Assembly (NCBI GenBank): GCA_948146395.1
Contig: OX411548.1
Location: 66,049,020 to 66,113,019, forward strand
Source of the DNA: Fragum whitleyi
Lineage: Eukaryota > Mollusca > Bivalvia > Cardiida > Cardiidae
Length of the DNA: 64,000 bases
Direction: 5' to 3'
Shown here: positions 1 to 12,128 of the stretch, piece after piece
Layout: every line of letters begins with the position of its first letter
Numbering within the stretch: the first letter of the stretch is position 1
The notes under the pieces: generated by a model
The model's input: the letters and a program-made list of their open reading frames with translations, nothing else
Told to the model about the DNA's origin: nothing
Databases searched by the model: none
Made by a program: the position numbers and the translations under genes

Positions 1-1480
1 TATCAAGCAATCCAAAATTATTTGAACAAAAATTCTTTTTTCTTTGGCTGAATAGGCAAAAAAGATTTTCTGAAATGAATAATTAACTTTGAAAAAAGAC
101 TGTCCTCTTATATTCTTTAGTTAAGTTGTAAACCACAGATCTTATTGTGAGTACAAGCAACCCCTTTGGATAAGAAATGTATGTGATCAATCTGATTGAT
201 CATTTTGTGGTTGGGCAAGCAGAATATCACATCTACAGCTTATATAAAGCTATAGAAATGACATTTTGGTGCTGACTTACAATAGATCTCAGTTCAAAAT
301 TTAACCGTTCTCATGCTAGTCTTGACATTTAAAGCTTTGGCAGACATTAAAGACCAAGATCAGCCTGCAAAGATGTGCACTTTGATCTTGGTCTACTCTG
401 CTTTTCACTTGTTAATTGTAGGTAAAACTTGAGCTGGGCATGTTGAAATGTAAGAAAAAAAAATAAATTCAGCAGTCTAAGGGTAAAAGAAAAGGGACAT
501 CATTCAAAAAGAATGATAAATTACTGGCCTTGGCTCTTGTATTCTGACAGCAGGATGTGGGTAAATGTGCTTCGTGTCCTTCTTGTGTTTTCTTCTGTTG
601 AACTAGAGGGTTACCATTATGTAGAATCGTTGAATTTGTTGCGGTGAAAACTTATTTCTGTTTATGTACATTTTGTAAAGATATATAAAGTATTTGCCGT
701 ACTAAACTGTCTTATTTTCCTTCATTGGAAGTCCTTGGCAATTCTACGGAAAAGACCTGGGGTATGATAAGGATGCTGACATGAAAGCACGTCACTTTGC
801 TTATGGGTTTTCATGACGTCACAATTATCATCCATCCTTTTAAGAATGATGTTGCAGAAAGCAAAATCAATGAAAGAATAAAAGTGGGCATACTATAATT
901 TATTATTTGATAACAGAACACAGTGTTTTACTGTGTTTGAATCAAATTACAATATGCCAAATATCTCCACAGGCGATTGTAAAGAAATAACAAACTGTGA
1001 TTTTCTTCAAATGTACTTAGTAACCAAATTACCACCAAAAGCCAAATTACAGTTTAAATGACCAAAAATTACTAAACTTAGGTCTGAGGTACTTTTCAGT
1101 TTATGGAAAAGACTGTACAATGTGCCGAGTGATTGTCTTGATTATTCAAATTCCTTGGGGGTCCTGAGTTTGATCCTTGACCATGGCAAACACTCTTTCC
1201 AACATTTGCTTACCAGCAATGGTTAGATTATAGTTAATCATTGTGGCTAGAGGTCACAGTAAAGATGAGATGGTAGTACCCCTCAGAGAAATACAAGGAA
1301 TCTATGGCTAGCCTAGATGTTCAAACGGCCATGTTGGTAGGACGATGGTTTACTGTTGCATTAAACCTGTCTAAACAAATTCTTTTAGAAGATAAAAGTG
1401 ACTAATTGCGCTTAAAAGAATGACTTGTGGAAAGTTTATGCTTCCGCATCAAAGTTCGAAAGAATTTTGTTTTGGTATTT
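1..1480. other. Intergenic, no gene seen
   Basis: AT-rich sequence without a supported gene. About 780-1110 resembles 18290-19450 (shared AAAAGTGGGCAT and TTACTAAACTTA stretches), so it holds a worn interspersed repeat. Confidence 0.6.
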
Positions 1481-1529
1481 TTCGGGGGGGATATTGTTTT
1501 TGCCATGTCCGTCCGTCCTTCCGTCCGTC

Positions 1530-3079
1530 CGTCCGACATTCATTTCCGCGCTATTTCTTGAAAACTATAGACCCGATTTCAATGAAACTTGGCACACAGC
1601 TTCACTACAATCAGGACATGCGCATATCGTCTGGGTTACCCGATTCGACGGTCGAATTTAGAGTTACTGCCCCTGACTGTTTAAGCCATATACATACATA
1701 GTGATATTCGTTTCCGCGCTATTTCTTGAAAACTATAGACCTGATTTCAATGAAACTTGGCACACAGCTTCACTACAATCAGGACATGCGCATATCGTCG
1801 GGGTTACTCGGTTCGACGGTCGAATTAAGAGTTACTGCCCCTGACTGTTTAAGCCATATACATACATAGTGATATTCGTTTCCGCGCTATTTCTTGAAAA
1901 CTATAGACCCGATTTCAATGAAACTTGGCACACAGCTTAACTACAATGAGGACATACGCATATCGTCGGGGTTACCTGGTTCGACGATCAAATTTAGAGT
2001 TACTGCCCCTGTCTGTTTAAGCCATATACATACATAGTGATATTTGTTTCCGCGCTATTTCTTGAAAACTATAGACCCGATTTCAATGAAACTTGGCACT
2101 CAGCTTCACTACAATGAGGACATGTGCATATCGTCGGGGTTACCTGGTTCGACGGTCGAATTTAGAGTTACTGCCCTTGACTGTTTAAGCCATATAAATA
2201 CATAGTGATATTCGTTTCCGCGCTATTTCTTGAAAACTATAGACCCGATTTCAATGAAACTTGGCACACAGCTTCACTACAATGAGGACATGCGCATATC
2301 GTCGGGGTTACCCGGTTCGACGGTCGAATTTAGAGTTACTGCCCCTGACTGTTTAAGCCATATACATACATAGTGATATTCGTTTCCGTGCTATTTCTTA
2401 AAAACTATAGACCTTTCAATGAAACTTAACACACAGCTTCACTACAATGAGGACATGCGCATATCGTCGGGGTTACCTGGCTCGACGGTGGAATTTAGAG
2501 TTACTGCCCCTGACTGTTTAAGCCATATACAAACATGGTGATATTCGTTTCCGCGCTATTTCTTGAAACCTATAGACCCGATTTCAATGAAACTTGGCAC
2601 ACAGCTTCACTACAATGAGGACATACGCATATCGTCAGGGTTAATCAGTTTGACCGTCAAATTAAGAGTTACTGCCCCTGACTGTTTAAGCCATATACAT
2701 ACATAGTGATATTCGTTTCCACGCTATTTCTTGAAACCTGTAGACTGGATTTTAATGAAACTTGGCACACAGCTTCACTACAATGAGGACATGCGCATAT
2801 CGTCGTGGTTACCTGGTTTGACTGAATTTTAGAGTTACTGCCCCCTGACTGTTTAAGCCATATACATACAGAGTGATATGCCTTTCTGCGCTATTTCTTG
2901 AAAACTGTAGACTGGATTTTAATGAAACTTGGCACACAGCTTCACTACAAAGAGGACATGTGCATATCGTCAGGGTTACCCGGTTCCACCGCCGAATTTA
3001 GAGTTACTGCCCCCTGACTGTTTAAGCCATATACATACATTGTGATATTTGTTTCTGCGCTATTTCTTGAAAACTATAG
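1530..3079. repeat. 168-bp satellite array, about nine copies
   Basis: Units begin GTGATATTCGTTTCCGCGC at 1701, 1869, 2037 and 2205 and continue to 3041, a regular 168-bp period with few indels. The array is preceded by a CCGT microsatellite at 1508-1535. The first and last units are partial. Confidence 0.95.
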
Positions 3080-3820
3080 GTTGATGTAGATAAAAGATAA
3101 CCTGTACCTAAGTTTGATATTAACTTCATTGACAATGAAAATTTGTTCGGCGGGGGATATCAATTCAACGAATTTGCTTGTCTATCAGTCATTTGTGAAG
3201 ATCATATGTTTATCAAACACCCAAAAAATTAACCCTTCATGATGTAATGATACCCATATTTGGCTGATCAGAATCTCATGATGTTAAGGTAAAAGCTCAT
3301 TTGATATGATCAAGGTCATAGCCAAGTTCAAGTTTTCCCAATTTCAACAAAAAATCTTTAACATTGACAATTACTTAGTCTTTTCAAGATACAATTTTGA
3401 TATTTGTAATGTGGATAGGTCTTAATGACAAGCATCTGCAGATATTTAGGTAAAGGTCATGCAAGAAGGCAAAGGGCATAATAGGTCATACCTTTGCAAA
3501 ACCTAACCAATTTCTCAGCATTTTTAGCTTAGCTGAGCTTGAAGTGCTCAAGGTGAGCTTTTGGGGTGTTTGATGTCCATAGTGCGTTGTCCGTCATCAA
3601 AATTTACATTGTGGACACTCTAAAGGCCATATTTTTGGCACCATCAACCTGAAAATTGGTCAAAATGATTATCTTAGTGACATCTCGGACAAGTTCGAAA
3701 TTGGGTCAAGTGGGGTCAAAAACTAGGTCACCGAGTCAAATGTTAGAAAAACCTTGTGGACAAAATGAGAACCTTAAATTAGTCACAGGGTCAAATCAGG
3801 GATTGGCTTATTTTTACTAT
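3080..3820. repeat. Degenerate composite element remnants
   Basis: From about 3523 there is a worn copy of the AGCTCACCTGAGC-type element start (AGCTGAGCTTGAAGTGCTC), cut by the next element at 3821. The 3080-3520 part shows only low-complexity AT-rich sequence with GGTCATA-type phrases typical of element interiors. Confidence 0.55.
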
Positions 3821-5509
3821 TTTTTAGCTCACCTGAGCACAACGTGCTCAAGTGAGCTATTGTGATCACCTTTTGTCCGGCGTCCATGCGTCGTCCATTG
3901 TGCGTCGTCCGTCAACAATTTCTTTAAACAACATCTCCTCCTAAACTGCTAGGCCAATTTTAACCAAACTTGGCAGAAATGTTCCTTAGGTGGTCCCCTT
4001 TGAGAATTGCTAAAAGAATTGAAATCGGTGAAAAACTCTGGTTGCTATGGCAACCAAAGTTAAAAATTTAAGAAAATCTTTAAAATTCTTCTTCTGAACC
4101 AGCAGCCCTACAGCCTTGAAATTTGGTATGGATGATCAGCTCATAGACCTTAATAAAAATAGCTAAAATCATATCTATTGGGCCACCAGGTGCGGAGCAT
4201 CAGGGGGGAGGGGGGAGTACTTTGGGTAAATTTTGTAATCTTTAACCTTCTTCTTCTTCTGATCATGAAGGCCTACAGCCTTAAAATTTTGCATGTATCA
4301 TCACCTCATAGACCTTAATAAAAATAGCTAAAATCATATCTGTAGGGGCACCAGGTGCGGAGCACCAGGGGCGAGGGGGTAGTACTATGATGAAAATTTT
4401 GTAATCTTACACCTTTTTCTTCTTCTAAACCAGGAGACCTACAGATTTGAATATTGGCATGGATGATCAGCATATGGACCTTTTTAAAAATACCTAAAAT
4501 CATGACTGTAGATTCACCAGGTGCGTAGCATCAGGGGGGAGAGGATAGTACTTTTGTGAAAATTTTGTAATCTTTAACCTTATTCTTCTTCTGAACCACA
4601 AGCCCTACAGACTTGATAATTGGCATGGAGGATCAGCTCATAGACCTTAATATAAATAGCTAAAATCATGACTGTAAAGCCACCAGGTGCGGAGCACCAG
4701 GGGGGGGGGGAGTACTTTTGTGAAAAATTTTTTAACTTTAATCTTCATCTTCTAATGAACCAGGAGCCCTACAGACTTCAATATTGGCATGGATGATAAG
4801 CATATGGATCTAAATAAAATAGCTAAAATCATGAATGTAGGGCCACCAGATGCGAAGCATTAGGGGGCAGGGGGTAGTATTTTGGATCAATTTTGAAATC
4901 TTTAAACTTATTCTTCTCCTGGATCAGGAACCCTACAGACTTGAAAATTGTCATGGGTGATCAATATATTGACATTAATAATAGCTAAAATCATGACTGT
5001 AGGGTCACCAGGTGCTGAGTGTCTTGGGGAGGGGGTAGTACTTTGGATCATTTTTGAAATCTTTAAACTTCTTCTTATGAGCCAGGAGTCCTACAGACTT
5101 GAAAAGTGGTATGGATGATCAGCATATGGACATATATTGAATTAGCTAAAATCATGACTGTAGATTCACCAGGTGCAGAGCATCTTGGGGGAGGGGGGGA
5201 GTGCTTTGTTGAGAATTTTGAATCCCTACAGCCTTTATATTTGACATGGATTGATCAACTCATTAAAGAAAACTTTAAAAGTCTCAGACTCAGCCTGTAT
5301 ATCTGGCATTGATTAGCTGATCACAGACCTTTTATGGAAAAAGCTTAAACAAAAAATGTCCAGGGGAGGAGCAGAGGGGGGGAATGATTATTTCAAATGT
5401 TATCTGATTGAATAAGTGAAAATCTCTTTTTCTGTGGTTGCATGGACATACCTAGGTAATGAAGCTTTTTTCTCAGGTGAGTGACCCAGGGCCAATGGCC
5501 CTCTTGTTT
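3821..5509 (+). mobile_element. Composite non-autonomous element, AGCTCACCTGAGC type
   Basis: Starts TTTTTAGCTCACCTGAGCAC and a folded start, then a GTCCGGCGTCC-rich stretch. About seven degenerate tandem units of roughly 165 bp follow (motif CACCAGGTGCGGAGCA). It ends with CAGGTGAG and CCCTCTTGTTT. No coding capacity. The layout resembles the pearl or Helentron-associated non-autonomous elements of bivalves; that class is inferred. Confidence 0.8.
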
Positions 5510-6481
5510 CAGATATTTTCTCTTCCGAAACCATTGCCCTGATTCCAATGAAATTTGGCAAGAATGATCCTTAGGGGATCCTCTTCTAAAGTTGTTCAAG
5601 AAATTTGGATTAGCCCTTTTAAAATGGCAAGCTAGGGTGGCGATTATTTTCACCTTAAAATCTTAAAAAAGTGTCTCTTCCAAAACCATTGAATCCCTGA
5701 CGGCGATCCTTATCATTTCCGACTATTTGTCTCTCACCAATTGGTTGATAATCGTAGACCTATGTGAGATAGCAGCTGGAGGCTAGGAAAGGATGTGGTG
5801 GTTGTCCTTGTGAGAGAAATACCAGGAAACCATTGTTAGGTGCTCCAGCCGCCGCGATATAACTGAAAAATTTTTGAAAGCGGCGTTAAACTCCATTCAA
5901 TCAATAAATCAATCAAACCCAAACCATTGACCCAATTTCTAATAAAAATTAGCACAAATATCCCTGGAAAAGTTATTCAAGAAAATTGGATTGACAACCA
6001 AATATGGGCCTGGGAGAGTGGGGCTTATTTTCACTATAAATTTTTAAAAGTCTTCTCCTCCCAAACAATTAGCCTGATTTCAAGGACACTTGGCACATAT
6101 GATCCCTGGGTGACCCTCTTCTAAAGTTGTTAAAGAAATTTAAATTGACCCCAAAATATAGGGGCGGGGCTTTTTCTCCGAATTTCTAAAAAAATATTTT
6201 TGTCCTTACCAATTGATTGATCTCAATAAAACTTGGCATGAATGTCCTTTGAGTGACCCATGTCATTAATTAATCAAGGAATTTTGATTGACCACAGAAA
6301 AAAGGTGTGGCAGGGCACTATTATTATTTTCACTATAACACCCTTGAAAGTTTGTTTCCAAACCATTGTGCCCATTTACGTGCAATTAAAATATTGAATG
6401 ACTGTTTCTTGGGTGACTCTTTCGCAAGTTGTTCAGGAAATTTTGATTGATCACTAAATACGAATGTGGCGTGGTGGGGCC
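5510..6481 (+). mobile_element. Interior of an AGCTCCACTGG-type element, split by a SINE
   Basis: Degenerate units of about 170 bp with the phrase AGTTGTTCAAGAAATTT, seen also in the elements at 13494 and 28036. They are interrupted by the SINE at 5698-5920. Both ends are missing. Confidence 0.65.
5698..5920 (+). mobile_element. SINE, 5' truncated
   Basis: Body TTTCCGACTATTTGTCTC to CAGCCGCCGCGATATAACTG and AAGCGGCGTTAAACTCC with a CAATCAATAAATCAATC tail. The tRNA-like head is mostly lost. Confidence 0.85.
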
Positions 6482-8102
6482 TTTTTAGCTCACCTGAGCA
6501 CGAAGCGCTCAAGGGAGCTATTGTGATCGATCGTTGTCCGGCGTCCGTCTGTCCGTCACGGCGTCAACTTTTTCTTTAAACGACATCTCCTCCTAAACTT
6601 ATGGGTCAAAATCAACCAAACTTGGCAGAAATATTCCTTGGGTGGTCCCTTATGAAAATTGCTCAAATGGAAAGGATCTGTGCCATATCACAGGAAAAGG
6701 GGCCTTAATGACAAATTTCTTGTTTTCACTCTAGAAGCCACAAATATGGTCCGATCTTCATGAAACTTGGTCAGAATGTTTGTTAGGTCATGAGGATGAA
6801 GTCTATTGAAAATGGGAAGGATCCTTGCCATTTCACAGAAAAAGGCGCCTTAATGACAATTTTGTCAACAATATATTTAAACGACATCTCCTCCTAAACT
6901 TATGGGTCAAAATCAACCAAACTTGGCAGAAATATTCCTTGGGTGGTCCCTTATGAAAATTGCTCAAATGGAAAGGATCTGTGCCATATCACGGGAAAAG
7001 GGGCCTTAATGACAAATTTCTTGTTTTCACTCTAGAAGCCACAAATATGGTCCAATTTTCATGAAACTTGGTCAGAATGTTTGTTAGGTCATGAGGATGA
7101 AGTCTATTGAAAATGGGAAGGATCCGTGCCATTTAACAGAAAAAGGCGCCTTAATGACAATTTTCTCAACAATATCTTTAAACCACATCTCCTCCTAAAC
7201 TTATGGGTCAAAATCAACCAAACTTGGCAGAAATATTCCTTGGGTGGTCCCTTATGAAAATTGCTCAAATGGAAAGGATCTGTGCCATATCACAGGAAAA
7301 GGGGCCTTAATGACAAATTTCTTGTTTTCACTCTAGAAGCCACAAATATGGTCCAATCTTCATGAAACTTGGTCAGAATGTTTGTTAGGTCATGAGGATG
7401 AAGTCTATAGAAAATGGGAAGGATCCGTGCCATATCACAGAAAAAGGGGCCTTAATGACAATTTTGTCAACAATATCTTTAAACGACATCTCCTCCTAAA
7501 CTTATAGGTCAAAATCAACCAAACTTCGCAGAAATATTCCTTTGTTGGTCCCTAATGAAAATTGCTCAAATGGAAAGGATCTGTGCCATATCACGGGAAA
7601 AGGGGCCTTAATGACAAATTTCTTGTTTTCACTCTAGAAGCCACAAATATGGTCCAATTTTCATGTAACTTGGTCAGAATGTTCGTTAGGTCATGAGGAT
7701 GAAGTCTATTGAAAATGGGAAGGATCGGTGCCATATTCCAGGAACAGGCGTCTTAATGACAATTTTTTTGTTTACTCTCTAGAATCCACAATTATGGTCC
7801 AATCATCATGAAACTTTGTCAGAATGTTTGTTAGGTCATGAGGATGAACTCATTTGAAAATGGGAAGTATACATGGCTTATCACGGGAAAAGGGGCCTTA
7901 ATGACAATTTTCTTGTAAGAACTCCAAACGCCACAAATATAGTCCAATCTTCATGAAACTTGATCAAAATGTTTGCCAGGTCACAAGAATGAACTCTGTG
8001 AAAATGGGAAGGTTCATGCCATATCATAGGAAATGGGGTCTTAATGATAATTTACTTGAAATATCAGGTGAGCGATTTAGGGCCCTCAGGGTCTTCTTGT
8101 TT
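6482..8102 (+). mobile_element. Composite element with 301-bp internal tandem repeat
   Basis: Starts TTTTTAGCTCACCTGAGCAC with a folding complement (GCTCAAGGGAGCT) and ends CAGGTGAGCGATTTAGGGCC, TCTTCTTGTTT. Inside, units starting TTTAAACGACATCTCC (one copy reads TTTAAACCAC) lie at 6575, 6876, 7177 and 7478, an exact 301-bp period, followed by half units. No coding capacity. Confidence 0.9.
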
Positions 8103-8520
8103 CATTTTGAAAATGGCCTCCACCCTCCTAGCAGTATTTGATTTGTCCATATATGGCATAATGGGTGTGGTCTGGAGGCGCTTATGTTCACAAAATGATC
8201 TTCATTTCCTCATGCTACACCGTAAAAATTCTAAAAGAAACCCCATGCTCTCATAATACCCCACCCAACCCCTCTTCGGACATCAAAATCGACTGTTACT
8301 TTGCTGATTTTCAGGAAACTTGCAGCCTCAAATAAACACCCACCCCCATCAAATCAATTTCATGATATTTTCAAAAGCGGATCAAAATAACTTCCAGAGC
8401 AAATGCTTAATTAAATGATTAAGTCTTTCCTTGGTTTTTAAGTGAACTGAACCCTGGATTATATCAAATGGCACGCCAACCTAACCTATACACAACTTAT
8501 AAACTATGCTTAATTATTTT

Positions 8521-8855
8521 TCTTATTACTATACAAATATCCGCGTGATAACATCAAATATGATATATTTAATGATATCACATGGATAATTTTAGAATAA
8601 TGACACAATGCGGTTATTTTCAGAAACTAGCAAGTCTTTTAGAAACATCGACGAATACAAGGCAAATTGAGGTTGCAAGATAAATATGATACGTACTTCT
8701 TGTATTGTATGAAAAAATATCTAACTCGGTTGTAAGATTTGATAATTATCTCGGCAGAGCCTCGACAATTATAAATTCCACAAAGCTCGTAAGATACTTT
8801 ATCATACAAAACACTAAGTACGTATTATATATTTATTCTCAAAACATTTTTGGTT
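8521..8855. repeat. Interspersed repeat with inner palindrome
   Basis: A match to 17300-17625 by shared phrases (ACTATACAAATATCCG, CACAATGCGGTTATTTT, ATCTAACTCGGTTGT). A central inverted repeat surrounds CTCGGCAGAGCCTCG. 8103-8520 holds nothing I recognise. Confidence 0.75.
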
Positions 8856-9020
8856 TTGTTCACGACTTTGCAGTAACATATAGAAGACCTCCGGTTTTTG
8901 ATATGTTTGACCACTTTACCACATTGTAACATGTGCAGCCTCTGTTATAACCCCATCCTGTTCTAAAAGAAAAGTGATAATTCTAAAAGAACCCAGGGGT
9001 CATATTAGAGTTTTTACGGT

Positions 9021-9190
9021 ACATGGTATTGTTTTATTTTTGAAGATCTATTTCAAACCTTATCTATCTACTAAACGCATAGTAAAGTATCTGGTCAGAC
9101 TGTGCGGATGCACAGACTGGTCAGAGTCTTTGCATCACGCTTATATGAAATTGTTGGAAATCTCACCCACGCGCTCAAATTTCTTCTCTT
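9021..9190. mobile_element. MITE (GAGCCTGTGCGTGACATTT family), right part
   Basis: Shares TATCTATCTACTAAACGCAT, CTGGTCAGACTGTGCGGATG and ATTGTTGGAAATCTC with the copies at 19938, 31452 and 49565. The left terminal repeat is absent. Confidence 0.75.
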
Positions 9191-9410
9191 GAACTATTGA
9201 GTAAAATTAAACCAAATACCACAGGAATAGTCTGTGTGAGTTTTCCAGATATTTGTTTTCCTCAGATTCTGATCGGGCTGATGGAAGACATGGGTGATAC
9301 CGGATGTTGCGTCACCAAAATATGGTTCCATCTCCCTTTTTGTCGTCTTTGAGCCACAGGAACTTGGAATTGTACAAATAAACGATTTCTGGTGTAAACG
9401 GAATTTGAGA

Positions 9411-9460
9411 AATTAGTCCCATAGTATCCCTTTCTAGATAGAGATACTATGGGACTAATT
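9411..9460. repeat. Perfect 18-bp inverted repeat
   Basis: AATTAGTCCCATAGTATC and its exact complement flank a 14-nt loop. No second copy was seen in the window. Confidence 0.8.
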
Positions 9461-9625
9461 ACTCGAATGTTGTAGGCCGACACCGAACACCCGTTATGGA
9501 AACTCTGGATCCGCCACTACGTTGGAGTACAAACCATTGGACAGAGGCTCAACCCCTGCCGTAGCCAACATAAGTCCGCCAATGGATGAATTTTAGCAAA
9601 ACAGATGAGCAGCTTGTTGCGTTTA

Positions 9626-9769
9626 AGGTTGTGGACTCGTGATAGTTCCACAATATTTCGGAACTCATTACCTTTCACAATGTAATCTGAGGTTTCCATT
9701 GAAATCAACCTCGTTTAGCATTTTTAAAGTTCACGACTTCCGAAACGTTGCGAAACCATTACGGGTCCA
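9626..9769. mobile_element. Palindromic MITE (GGTAGTGGACCCGTAATAG family)
   Basis: Degenerate copy with terminal GTGGACTCGTGATAGTTCC and CATTACGGGTCCA and an inner AACCTCGG-type palindrome. It directly abuts the SINE that follows. Confidence 0.7.
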
Positions 9770-10053
9770 AGCCGCCGTCATAGCGCAGTTGGAAGCGCGT
9801 CGGACTGTCATTCGAGAGGTCCCGGGTTTGATCCTAGACGGCGGCTCCCATTCTTTCCGACTATTTGTCTCTCATCAATCGGTTAGTAATCATAGACCTA
9901 TGTGAGATAGCAGATTGGGGCTAGGAAATGATGTGGTCGTTGTACTGGTGAGAAAAATACCAGGAATCAATTGTTAAGCTTTTCGGCCGCCGCGATATAA
10001 CTGAAGAAAATGTTGAAAGTGGCGTAAAACTCCATTCAATCAATCAATCAATT
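9770..10053 (+). mobile_element. Full-length tRNA-headed SINE
   Basis: The head GCCGCCGTCATAGCGCAG to CCTAGACGGCGGC folds like a tRNA, with B box GGTTTGATCC and GTC at the anticodon position (Asp-like). The shared SINE body and a CAATCAATCAATC tail follow. Probable Pol III origin; not a functional tRNA gene. Confidence 0.85.
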
Positions 10054-10689
10054 ACAGGTCTACTATCTTAAATAATCACCTAAAATGGATATGCTACTGT
10101 AGATAATGCACAATGATAGGTGTGCAAAAATAGCCAGCGCCTATTGTAAGGGCTCCGACGGTCGGCGTCCATGGTTTGGACTCCGACCTTAGCGATATTA
10201 CAACTGATATACTGATGAACCAAATTGAGACAAAGTTCACCTTTAACCCAGGATATTTGCATATGACCCTACTTCGTAGATATTTTCTTAAATTTCTCAT
10301 CTTACGGGAATTACCGACGAAAACTAATTTGTCTCTTGTTTAAATTGGTAGACAATACATTTTCTAAAGGGCCCCTTTCCATTTGATGGGCTTCAATTTG
10401 TTAGAGACCTAAGTATTTCCCTTTTGTTCGCAAATTTTACACTGACAATGCCTACGACAATGAAGAATGGTTGCTATATGAATTTAAATAAGCATATTCT
10501 TCGTTTTGTCCATGTTTATTATATTCGAGTATAAAATCAACATAGACCTATGCTTAGGCGTAACTGGGATTTTGAAATTATACGCACTCAGAAGGCGACC
10601 AACGAAGAATATACAGGATAAATGGGCTGTGACAAAAGATGAATATCATCAGTCCGCTTCCCTTTTTATGATTTGAGTATTGGTGAATA

Positions 10690-10745
10690 ATCAAAACATC
10701 GTAACTACAGCTTAAATAAGCTGTAGTTTTGATGTTATGATAATT
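10690..10745. repeat. Palindrome of the AACTACAGCTT family
   Basis: CATCGTAACTACAGCTTAAA and its complement TAAGCTGTAGTTTTGATG. Same core as 30761-30807. The rest of 10054-11150 shows no gene. Confidence 0.7.
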
Positions 10746-11157
10746 CATCAACGACATTTTACGAAACAGAATTTATTACTATTACGCACTTGCGTAATGT
10801 GCGTAATGGGAGCTACGCCCTTGCTTAAGCTTCATGTACTGCACAGGAAATAGTTTATCCACATAGAAAAATTAAGGAAAACTGGCGAGTTCAGCATCGC
10901 ATTTTCCGAGACCAAGGGAGGTAACATCGGAGAGTTAATAGTATCATTTGGTTAAGAGTGGCTTACCTTACTCAGTGAGAACGGGTTTAACATCTCTTTT
11001 AACGTTTGCCGCGGGGATCATGAACCCGTGACCCCCATGTGACATCTTTGGTAGTAGTATTCAAAAGTTCCATTTCTCGGGATTAAAGAACGAAATAGTT
11101 GATATTGATATTTTTTACTTGTTTTTACCTACATATTATCAGTAAAAAAAATTTATA

Positions 11158-11350
11158 CAAATGCGACCTATCACACGAAAAAACACCATTTGGACGAGCG
11201 AAAAGTACATAAACCAACACTCCTTAGGCTGCAGTGGTGGCTCAGACAGACAAAATCGATAGAATTTCTGAATCTAGAAAGACCTTTTATATACATGTAA
11301 ATATCTTCAAATTGCGTCCTCTGATTAACTTCTGTTTGATTCAGTCACTT
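11158..11350. mobile_element. Degenerate MITE (TGACCCGTCACGCGAAAAG family)
   Basis: Shares TGCGACCTATCACACGAAAA, GAATCTAGAAAGACC and GCGTCCTCTGATTAAC with the intact copy at 11694, but the right end is lost. Confidence 0.55.
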
Positions 11351-11693
11351 TTACCGATACGGTTAGTATCATGGGGTTTGATTAAATGGTCTTCTTTCGA
11401 GTGATGGCTCTATTATATTAATTTATTCATCACTCTTCAAAACTCCTCAGCGGCCACATGCATTTTTTTCTCGAGGATAACACGATTAAGGGTCGAGAGA
11501 CTCTAATTTCCATCATAGTCATAACTCAATCTGATCTTATTCTGCGCAAAGAGAGAGAGGCAATGGATTCTAAACACTGCTACCACTAAAAACTCTTAAC
11601 GTTGAAAATGTGCGAAAACGGGAGAAAAGTCGGGTGGCCACTGAGAACTTTTGATATATAATAGATATATATTCGTGTTTTGGCTATCATTTA

Positions 11694-11968
11694 TTATATG
11701 TGACCCGTCACGCGAAAAGGGACCGACTTGGCAGGGCGTAAAATGTCGACCCTAGTCAGACTGCGCGGAATTCGCAGACTGACTATGGTCGACACTTTTC
11801 TCACTTTTAAAATGACTCTGAATCTAGAATGATAAATCTTTCCTTACGTGAAATAATTTTTGAAATGCGTCCTCTGGTTGACCTGTAAAAGGACCAATCT
11901 TTATTTCAAACATCTTTTTTCACAGAATTCCCGTATGGTCCTTTTTTCGCGTGACGGGTCACATATAA
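11694..11968. mobile_element. MITE with TATATGTGACCCGTCACGCG termini
   Basis: Terminal inverted repeats of at least 25 bp (TATATGTGACCCGTCACGCG and complement) and an inner hairpin GTCGACCCTAGTCAGACTG to CAGACTGACTATGGTCGAC. Related copies at 36600, 43111 and 61107. Ends 22 nt from the annexin A stop codon. Confidence 0.9.
11900..11905 (-). promoter_or_regulatory. Candidate poly(A) signal for annexin A inside a MITE
   Basis: AATAAA on the minus strand, about 86 nt after the TAA at 11991. It lies within the MITE at 11694-11968, so the 3' end of the mRNA may be repeat-derived. Use is inferred only. Confidence 0.4.
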
Positions 11969-11990
11969 TGTGAAATCGTTGAGGGCTGAT

Positions 11991-12128
11991 TTAAATTTCT
12001 TCATAATGTCCCTCGATCACGCTGACCAAACATTTCTTATAATCGCCGCTACACTCATCACAGATAACGTCTCGAAGCGACTTCCCGTACATCTCCTCGA
12101 ATCTCTCCTTTATGTCAGCTAGATCAAT
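11991..12128 (-). CDS. Annexin A exon 8: end of repeat 4 and stop
   Basis: Encodes [18 protein letters not shown], then [18 protein letters not shown] and VIEGHYEEI, then TAA at 11993-11991. The acceptor is CTCTCCTGTAG. The IDL..I...F start and SGDYKK end match annexin repeat 4. A MITE begins 22 nt after the stop, so most of the 3' UTR lies within it. Confidence 0.95.
   Translation of the reverse strand: MDLADIKERFEEMYGKSLRDVICDECSGDYKKCLVSVIEGHYEEI

Noticed and set aside
9770..9845. tRNA gene (Asp-like)
   Set aside because: Imperfect stems, and it is followed by the SINE body found in at least six other copies here; a SINE head.
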